The position numbers were made by a program, and so were the translations under genes. From Fibrobacter succinogenes (GTDB lineage Bacteria > Fibrobacterota > Fibrobacteria > Fibrobacterales > Fibrobacteraceae), in the NCBI GenBank assembly GCA_902762795.1, contig CACWPM010000041.1:1-47835 (forward strand): 47,835 nt of DNA. Reading direction: 5' to 3'. The notes beneath the pieces were generated by a model that saw only the letters and a list, made by a program, of their open reading frames with translations, had not been told where the DNA came from and did not search any database. Shown here in pieces: positions 40,717 to 47,835 of this stretch. The stretch's first letter is position 1; each line of letters opens with the position of its first letter.

Positions 40717-41724
40717 ATGAATTGTTTCAAAAAGTTTTTTGCAGTAACACTTGCTCTCGCAGCATCAATTTATGCATCCGAACGCGTTTATTTAGCACCG
40801 TTTAGCATGGTCGGCTTAAATGAAGATTTTGGTATAGCCGCCGAAAAGCTCATGAATGCCTATATCGATGATAACGGCCGCTTCGTTCTAGTCAATTATG
40901 CCGAAGAAGATTCCGTGAAAATTGGCGATCGTGAAGCAGCCAACAAAAAAGCCATCGAAAAGAACTGCACTAAATTCATCATGGCCGAATTTACCCGCCT
41001 TGGAGAAAATGTCATTACCGCATTCAAGCTCTATGACATCAATAACGAAGCTCCCGTTTGGAGCGACCGCCTCAAGGCAAAAAATCCCGATGATTTCGAC
41101 CCGATTATCCAGCGTGTCGCCCGTAACATCGGTACAAAGCACAAGGCCACTAACGACGACGATATTTACACCGTCACCGAACAGGAAACCAAGAATCCAA
41201 GAAAGAAAGGCGTTACCTCTTACTGGGGCGGTAAGATTGTAGGAGCACTCCCACTCAACCCGTCCGAAGCAAAAATGGATGCCGGCATCGGCTTGTATGT
41301 CCTTTACGATGCAAGAGACCTCCTCTTTGGCTTTGATTGGACCATGAGCAACCTTGGCGAAAGCCATGATAGACCGATGCTTATCGACCTCACTCTTTCT
41401 GCATTCTATCCGTTCACTTCATCGAATATTACACCGTACGCCGGTGGCGGTCTTTCCTATAGCTGGCGTTACACCTATTACGAAGACGATCGCTACGACA
41501 GAGAAAACCAATCAAACGGCCTTTCTTTACAGCTTGGTGGCGGAATTTTGTTCAACCGCGCAAGCCGTGTCATGTTCATTATGCAGGCTCATTACTTCAT
41601 CGACTTCTTTGAAACATCTTTTATCAATGAAATCGAAACCAAGAATCAGACTTCTGTGGTCGAAGAAAAGAAGCATTACATGAACGGCTTCAAGTTCGGT
41701 TTAGGTCTTGCCATTGGATTCTAA
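40717..41724 (+). CDS. exported protein with C-terminal outer-membrane beta-barrel
   Basis: A 335-residue protein with a signal peptide ending at YAS-E (about residue 21). The first part (about 25-150) is a mixed alpha/beta domain (VYLAPFSMVGLNEDFGIAAE, IMAEFTRLGENVITAFKLYD) resembling periplasmic domains that bind or sense. The second part (about 165-335) has alternating amphipathic strands ending in Phe (GFKFGLGLAIGF), as in outer-membrane barrels. The start has CAAAGGAG upstream. A lipoprotein gene follows after three bases, so they form an operon. Confidence 0.7.
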   Translation: MNCFKKFFAVTLALAASIYASERVYLAPFSMVGLNEDFGIAAEKLMNAYIDDNGRFVLVNYAEEDSVKIGDREAANKKAIEKNCTKFIMAEFTRLGENVITAFKLYDINNEAPVWSDRLKAKNPDDFDPIIQRVARNIGTKHKATNDDDIYTVTEQETKNPRKKGVTSYWGGKIVGALPLNPSEAKMDAGIGLYVLYDARDLLFGFDWTMSNLGESHDRPMLIDLTLSAFYPFTSSNITPYAGGGLSYSWRYTYYEDDRYDRENQSNGLSLQLGGGILFNRASRVMFIMQAHYFIDFFETSFINEIETKNQTSVVEEKKHYMNGFKFGLGLAIGF

Positions 41725-41727
41725 ACA

Positions 41728-42315
41728 ATGATACGCAAATTAGCCATTTTTTTCCTGATAGCATCCGCGTCACTTAACCTGACAGGATGCTTTTCAGGCC
41801 GAACCAGTGTTGTTGCAAGCCAATACAGCTCTAAACCTTACGATATTTATCTAAACGGTAGACAAGTCTGCAGAATGGGCGGCGATGAAGAATGCACGTT
41901 CCAAACACGCGGAACAAGAGCCGGAGGCTTGCTCGAAGCATACCTGGACGGTCAAAGAGTAGGCTCCATCAACATCCATCGTACGGTGTCCTTTGCCACC
42001 ATTTTGTGGGCCATACCTACGTACGGTGCGGCACTATTCCTATATAAAGCCTATCCTGACGAAATTGAAATTCCAATTGACACCTACGTACTGAGAAACG
42101 GCAACAACAACTACGGCTATAGCAAGCAGAGAGAAAATAACGAATATAGCGGTAGTGTCTGGGATCGTCCTTTTACTACAAAAAAGACGAAAAAAGCAGA
42201 AATACCCGTATCGCCAACGGAAACCGAAGTTTCTCCCCAAGAAACGGTTGAAAGCAATGTAACGGAAGCAACAAGCAGCGAACCGTTTTCAACCAAAAAA
42301 AGCATTTGGGATTAA
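41728..42315 (+). CDS. lipoprotein paired with the upstream barrel protein
   Basis: A 195-residue lipoprotein with lipobox NLTGC (Cys about residue 21). The middle part has a PEGA-like feel (YDIYLNGRQVCRMGGDEEC) with one hydrophobic stretch (FATILWAIPTYGAALFLY). The C-terminal third is disordered and rich in Thr, Glu and Ser. It lies three bases after the barrel gene and ends before a strong terminator. It may anchor or assist the barrel; family is not certain. Confidence 0.7.
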   Translation: MIRKLAIFFLIASASLNLTGCFSGRTSVVASQYSSKPYDIYLNGRQVCRMGGDEECTFQTRGTRAGGLLEAYLDGQRVGSINIHRTVSFATILWAIPTYGAALFLYKAYPDEIEIPIDTYVLRNGNNNYGYSKQRENNEYSGSVWDRPFTTKKTKKAEIPVSPTETEVSPQETVESNVTEATSSEPFSTKKSIWD

Positions 42316-42397
42316 CAAAATACTTTAACCTCGTAATATTTTACAAGGCACGTCATAGCAAAGCGAAAGCGAACGCAATTTGACAAAAAAATCTATT

Positions 42398-42430
42398 TTC
42401 CCAATAGTCGCTATTGGGAATTTTTTTTTC
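42398..42430 (+). terminator. strong intrinsic terminator
   Basis: Perfect 10-bp stem TTCCCAATAG / CTATTGGGAA with a TCG loop, followed by ten T. It ends the barrel-lipoprotein operon. Confidence 0.92.
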
Positions 42431-42454
42431 TTGTAATCGCCAATATATTTCGCG

Positions 42455-42787
42455 TCAGTCACGTGAAGCATTTTCGCCTATACCCAGCAGTTGCATGTAA
42501 TTACGTTTGGCGTAGAGTACGCGATGGATTTGGACCGTATTGCCCCTGACCACATAGAACATCAGACAGTTGTCGATAGGAATGACCCTGTAGCCGACGA
42601 GTTTCAGCAGAGAATCCTGATGGACGGGATAGGTGAGCGAATGCACTTTCAACAGCCTGACCCGCTCAAGGAATTTCTCAAAAACGGAATTTGAAGCCGT
42701 TTTTAGAATGTTCGTAAAATAAATCTTGATCTCTGTCAGATCCCTTTGTGCCGAAGGCGTGACGACGACTTCGTACTTTTTAGCCAT
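42455..42787 (-). CDS. RelE/ParE-family toxin
   Basis: A 110-residue toxin of the RelE/ParE superfamily, whose members cut mRNA at the ribosome or poison gyrase. Typical features are YEVVVTPSAQRDLTEI at the start, the YRVIPIDNCLMFYVV strand pair and VQIHRVLYAKRNYMQLL at the end, including the conserved RVLYAKRNY. Which target it has cannot be told. It starts inside the end of the antitoxin gene (eight-base overlap), the usual coupling for such pairs. Confidence 0.85.
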   Translation of the reverse strand: MAKKYEVVVTPSAQRDLTEIKIYFTNILKTASNSVFEKFLERVRLLKVHSLTYPVHQDSLLKLVGYRVIPIDNCLMFYVVRGNTVQIHRVLYAKRNYMQLLGIGENASRD

Positions 42788-43037
42788 TCATCAGGTCCTT
42801 CAGGAATTTTTCAGCATCGGCGCATTCCGCACCGCGCTCCACTTCGGAAATGGCCTCGGCAAGTTTTGAATAGAGTTCCAGCTGGGCCATCTGCTTTTCA
42901 TAACACTCGATGGACATCACGACCATGTCGCCCACGCCATTCTTGGTCAGATACATGGGTTCATCGTACTTGTGTACGGTTTCTGCGATGCTCGTAAAGT
43001 TGTTGCGCAAGTCTGAAATCGGTCGGATATTCGGCAC
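42780..43037 (-). CDS. Phd/YefM-family antitoxin
   Basis: An 85-residue antitoxin. The N-terminal DNA-binding Phd/YefM domain is clear (IRPISDLRNNFTSIAETV, EPMYLTKNGVGDMVVMSIE), followed by a charged toxin-binding helix. The start is GTG at 43037 with GGGAGG six bases upstream. It should bind the palindromes just upstream and repress the pair together with the toxin. Confidence 0.88.
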   Translation of the reverse strand: MPNIRPISDLRNNFTSIAETVHKYDEPMYLTKNGVGDMVVMSIECYEKQMAQLELYSKLAEAISEVERGAECADAEKFLKDLMNG

Positions 43038-43049
43038 GGAGACCTCCCT

Positions 43050-43082
43050 TTATCATGATAATATAATATCATAATTATGATA
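43050..43082 (-). promoter_or_regulatory. toxin-antitoxin operator palindromes and promoter
   Basis: Two perfect palindromes lie just before the antitoxin start: TTATCATGATAA (43050-43061) and TATCATAATTATGATA (43067-43082). They share the half-site TTATCAT. AT-rich sequence between them on the minus strand (ATATTATATT) offers a minus-10 element, so a bound antitoxin would block the promoter. Confidence 0.7.
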
Positions 43083-43108
43083 AGTCAATAAAAAAATGAT
43101 TATTTGAA

Positions 43109-43127
43109 AGGGGTATGTGCTACCCCT
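43109..43127. other. hairpin upstream of restriction-methylation gene
   Basis: Perfect 7-bp stem AGGGGTA / TACCCCT with loop TGTGC. There is no T-run, so it is not an intrinsic terminator on the plus strand. It lies 60 bases before the start of the restriction-methylation gene and may be a regulator site or leader structure. Confidence 0.4.
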
Positions 43128-43186
43128 CCCCCCTGTTATTGAGGATAAAACATTCAGCTTCTCATAAAAATTCTTATATTCAGGGC

Positions 43187-45661
43187 ATGAATTATTTGAA
43201 GCTCCGCGAAGAAGAATTGAAATCCGCCGTACGCGATGATTTTTTTGTCGATTACAAATGCAGGCCTCTCGGAAATATTGATTTCGTAGTAGCAAAACGC
43301 AATACAACAGGTGAACAAACTGAATTATTAGAAGATGAAATCGCCGACCTCAAAAGCATCTTATGGGCTGAGGCGAAACAGGGCAACACCCACGACATTT
43401 ACGAATCTTTTGTGCAACTGATGCTCACGATCGGCAAGGAGCGTACCTTTGAGCACAATCTGCCGCCCAAATACATCGGAGCATTTGATGCGGAAAAATT
43501 TGCGTTTATCGAGTATCACGATATTCAAGAAATTTTCTACCAGAATGATTTCAATTGGAACGTAACCCCGAGCAATCACGACACCAAGGAATTTAAGAAA
43601 CTTCACGATCTTTGCCAAAAGTTGCTTGAAGAAAAATCTATTCTGTTCCGTTTTAAGAGTGACTCCGCTGAACTGAAGAAATTTATACGAACCAACTTCA
43701 AAATTACGAAGGATATCTCCGAAAAAATTTCAGTTACCAAGAACAATTTTACTTTCGTGTTCCAAAAATGGGAATCCGCGGTCAAGCCCTCTATTAATGT
43801 AGATTGGGCGAAGGTTAACAAGGCTGGAATCATATCAGCGGATTTCTTTTTGGCAGATTTGCTTTCTAGCGACAACCGCTCCATCAAGGACAATCTCTTT
43901 GTTGTCTTGAAAAGGACAAAGTACGCGCTAGCCAAGAAACTGGACGAGAACGGATTCCTTTCGTATTCCACAGTCGGCTTCAAGGATAACCAAAAGGCGT
44001 ACAAGGAGTTTTGGAGTATCTACAAGAGACCTCCACAAGAAGAATATTGGGACTACATCATAGAGCGACGTGATTTGTTGGTGCCACAGGATATCCGCGA
44101 ACGCAAAGGCAGCTTTTTCACTCCGCAGATATGGGTGGAAAAATCGCAGCAGTATTTGGCGGATGTGCTCGGAGAAACCTGGCAAGACGACTACTATATA
44201 TGGGACTGTTGCGCCGGAACGGGCAACCTGCTGAACGGGCTCACCAACTACGACAATGTGTGGGCATCGACATTGGACAAGCAGGACATCGACGTGATGA
44301 AGGACCGTGTGAATAACGGATGGTCCATGCCCGAAAACCATATCTTTCGGTTTGATTTTTTGAATGATGAATTTGACAAGTGCCCCGAAGAATTACAGCA
44401 AATCATCAATGATCCTGAAAAGCGTAAGAAATTGGTTATCTACATAAACCCACCATATGCGGAAGCGGCTACGACAAGAACGAAAACAAAAACAGGAACA
44501 AATAAGGAATCTGTTGCTCGCAACAACAAAATCTTTGACAGGTATGGAAATTCTATGGGTGGTGCGGGAAACGAACTATTTGCCTTATTTTTAATGCGGT
44601 GTTTCAAGGAAATACCCGATTGCATAATAGGACAGTTTTCAACGCTTAAAACCATTCAAGCACCAAATTTCCTTAAGTTTAGAAACATTTTTCAGGCAAA
44701 ATTAAATTCTTTATTTGTAGTACCCGCAGATACATTTGACAATGTAAAGGGCAAATTTCCAATAGGTTTCTTTATATGGAATACCGCACCGTCTGATTTT
44801 TCATTAATTTCCGCAGTTGCAGATGTTTACGACAGAAATAATGATCTGATTGGCAAGAAATCATTTTATGTTCCGCCAGAAAAAAGATTATTGATGGATT
44901 GGTTAAAAACTCTCCATGACAAAGAAAATGAGCCCATTGCGTATTTGAGAACGCTTGGTTCTGACTTTCAAAATAATGGAGGCGTATTCCTCACGCTTAG
45001 CCCTTCAAAAGCGGATTTTGAACAAAAGAAAATTTGCGAAGTTACAAAAAATAATTTTGTTAATATATCATGTTATTTTGCGGTTCGTCATTGTATTGAA
45101 GCCACATGGCTTAATGATAGAGACCAGTTCCTTTATCCGAATGACGGTTGGCAGGAAGATTTTGGCTTCCAGACGGACTGCCTGATCTACACGCTCTTCC
45201 ACGGGCAAAACAGGATTTCGTCCGAAGTCCTAGCTACCGACAAACAGTCGCTAGCAACAAACCACTGGATTCCTTTTACTCGAGAACAGGTTGGCTGTAA
45301 GAGCACCTTCAAAAGTAATTTCATGAACAAATTCCTGAAGGAGTTCCTAGATTCTTCGACTTTGCCTAACGGCTTCGCTCAGAATGACACTGGCAAAAAA
45401 GCTTTGTCGGCAGAAGCGCAAGCGGTCTATGATGCTGGGCTAGAACTTTGGAAATATTACCACGTTCAAGCAGGTGCAAAACCTGACGCAAGCTTTTATG
45501 ACATCCGCAAGCATTTTCAAGGTGTCGATGCCAAGGGGCACATGAACAGCAGTTCAGAAGACTCCACTTACATGGATCTAATCTCGGTGCTGCGCACCCG
45601 CCAAAAGGCACTTGCTTCAAAAATTGAACAGAGCGTCTATAAATACGGATTCTTGAAGTAG
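43187..45661 (+). CDS. single-chain restriction-modification enzyme (type IIG-like)
   Basis: An 824-residue protein, from ATG 43187 (family-like start MNYLKLREEEL; a longer frame begins at 43115). The N-terminus has a PD-(D/E)xK nuclease pattern, Asp32 in GNIDFVV and Glu62-Ala-Lys64 in LWAEAKQG. The central part is an N6-adenine methyltransferase: ERKGSFFTPQ (motif X, about 305-314), WDCCAGTGNLL (SAM-binding motif I, about 339-349) and NPPY (motif IV, 421-424). The C-terminal 300 residues should recognise the DNA target. No separate specificity or restriction gene is beside it. The 3' half is locally AT-richer. It sits next to a toxin-antitoxin pair, a typical defence-island setting. Confidence 0.82.
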   Translation: MNYLKLREEELKSAVRDDFFVDYKCRPLGNIDFVVAKRNTTGEQTELLEDEIADLKSILWAEAKQGNTHDIYESFVQLMLTIGKERTFEHNLPPKYIGAFDAEKFAFIEYHDIQEIFYQNDFNWNVTPSNHDTKEFKKLHDLCQKLLEEKSILFRFKSDSAELKKFIRTNFKITKDISEKISVTKNNFTFVFQKWESAVKPSINVDWAKVNKAGIISADFFLADLLSSDNRSIKDNLFVVLKRTKYALAKKLDENGFLSYSTVGFKDNQKAYKEFWSIYKRPPQEEYWDYIIERRDLLVPQDIRERKGSFFTPQIWVEKSQQYLADVLGETWQDDYYIWDCCAGTGNLLNGLTNYDNVWASTLDKQDIDVMKDRVNNGWSMPENHIFRFDFLNDEFDKCPEELQQIINDPEKRKKLVIYINPPYAEAATTRTKTKTGTNKESVARNNKIFDRYGNSMGGAGNELFALFLMRCFKEIPDCIIGQFSTLKTIQAPNFLKFRNIFQAKLNSLFVVPADTFDNVKGKFPIGFFIWNTAPSDFSLISAVADVYDRNNDLIGKKSFYVPPEKRLLMDWLKTLHDKENEPIAYLRTLGSDFQNNGGVFLTLSPSKADFEQKKICEVTKNNFVNISCYFAVRHCIEATWLNDRDQFLYPNDGWQEDFGFQTDCLIYTLFHGQNRISSEVLATDKQSLATNHWIPFTREQVGCKSTFKSNFMNKFLKEFLDSSTLPNGFAQNDTGKKALSAEAQAVYDAGLELWKYYHVQAGAKPDASFYDIRKHFQGVDAKGHMNSSSEDSTYMDLISVLRTRQKALASKIEQSVYKYGFLK

Positions 45662-45743
45662 AAACATTCGGGGTTTTTAAGGGGCAGAGCCCCTTAGGCA
45701 GAGGGGGTGATGGAAGACTTGCCCCTGTCAGACGGTGGTATGA

Positions 45744-45790
45744 AATGTATGGATCCCGTCGCTACGCTCCAGGATGACGTAAAAGGAAAC
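45744..45790. repeat. dispersed repeat copy upstream of dnaK
   Basis: Reads ATGTATGGATCCC, then CGTCGCTACGCTCCAGGATGACG. It matches the right half of the element at 12007-12084. The rest of 45662-45930 shows no gene. Confidence 0.5.
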
Positions 45791-45862
45791 GCTCTTGAAT
45801 GACGCAAGAGGGGCAAGGCTGCAATCAGGGGGATTCCTCCCCCGCACACCGTCCAATAATGA

Positions 45863-47835
<1,973 letters not shown>

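Overview
The window looks like a chromosomal piece of a Fibrobacter species (Fibrobacterota, Gram-negative, gut fibre degrader). Support comes from two FISUMP-type lipoproteins, a GH10 xylanase, a GH30 enzyme with a sorting-domain-like C-terminus, many lipoproteins and outer-membrane proteins, and an aryl polyene (APE) pigment locus. Genus-level assignment is inference; no rRNA or tRNA gene was seen.

Layout. 1-813: 3' part of carB, frame-disrupted in its regulatory domain. 1064-6161: low-GC accessory stretch with a FISUMP lipoprotein, a DUF4209/HEPN-like protein, a GC-rich palindromic element, a remnant zeta-type toxin-antitoxin locus and a frame-broken GH30 gene. 6189-11871: a tight six-gene minus-strand operon whose core is a MotA/TolQ/ExbB-type stator with a very long coiled tail (ZorA-like) and a MotB/OmpA-type partner (ZorB-like), with two unrecognised proteins, a secreted beta-helix protein and a lipoprotein. 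It lacks the Zorya effector genes and is the best candidate here for an undescribed system. 12160-14711: a radical SAM/SPASM protein translationally coupled to two membrane proteins, then tadA. 15381-19319: an operon of FabF-like ketosynthase, small membrane protein, DUF2334 deacetylase-like protein and acyl-CoA synthetase. 19397-24293: small lipoprotein and membrane genes, xylanase, second FISUMP lipoprotein, a TIGR01212/YhcC-type radical SAM gene and apt.

24365-40592: the APE locus. Thirteen minus-strand genes run from two ACPs (apeE, apeF) through ligase, dehydratase, glycosyltransferase, acyltransferase, an aromatic amino-acid ammonia-lyase, thioesterase, LolA-like carrier and MMPL exporter to the apeO-P-Q-R ketosynthase/dehydratase/reductase/ketosynthase set. 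Three divergent plus-strand genes follow: methyltransferase, ApeC-like chain-length-factor type ketosynthase, and ApeD-like acyltransferase. The proposed flow is: the lyase makes a cinnamate or coumarate, the ligase loads it on an ACP, the ketosynthases, reductase and dehydratases extend a polyene, and acyltransferases, glycosyltransferase and exporter place it in the outer membrane. Two unusual gene arrangements are a fusion of ApeG, ApeH and ApeI into one 805-residue membrane-anchored protein and ApeJ split into two overlapping genes. The apeK thioesterase gene is frame-broken.

40717-47835: an outer-membrane protein and lipoprotein pair, a Phd/YefM-RelE/ParE toxin-antitoxin pair with palindromic operators, a single-chain restriction-methylation enzyme, and the 5' part of dnaK behind a near-perfect sigma-54-type promoter.

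Two window-wide patterns stand out. Four genes (carB, zeta toxin, GH30, apeK) show short internal losses that shift the frame, which may be real decay or assembly error. Several intergenic regions carry degenerate 7-bp-period repeats and a dispersed GGATCC/GTCATCC inverted-repeat family.
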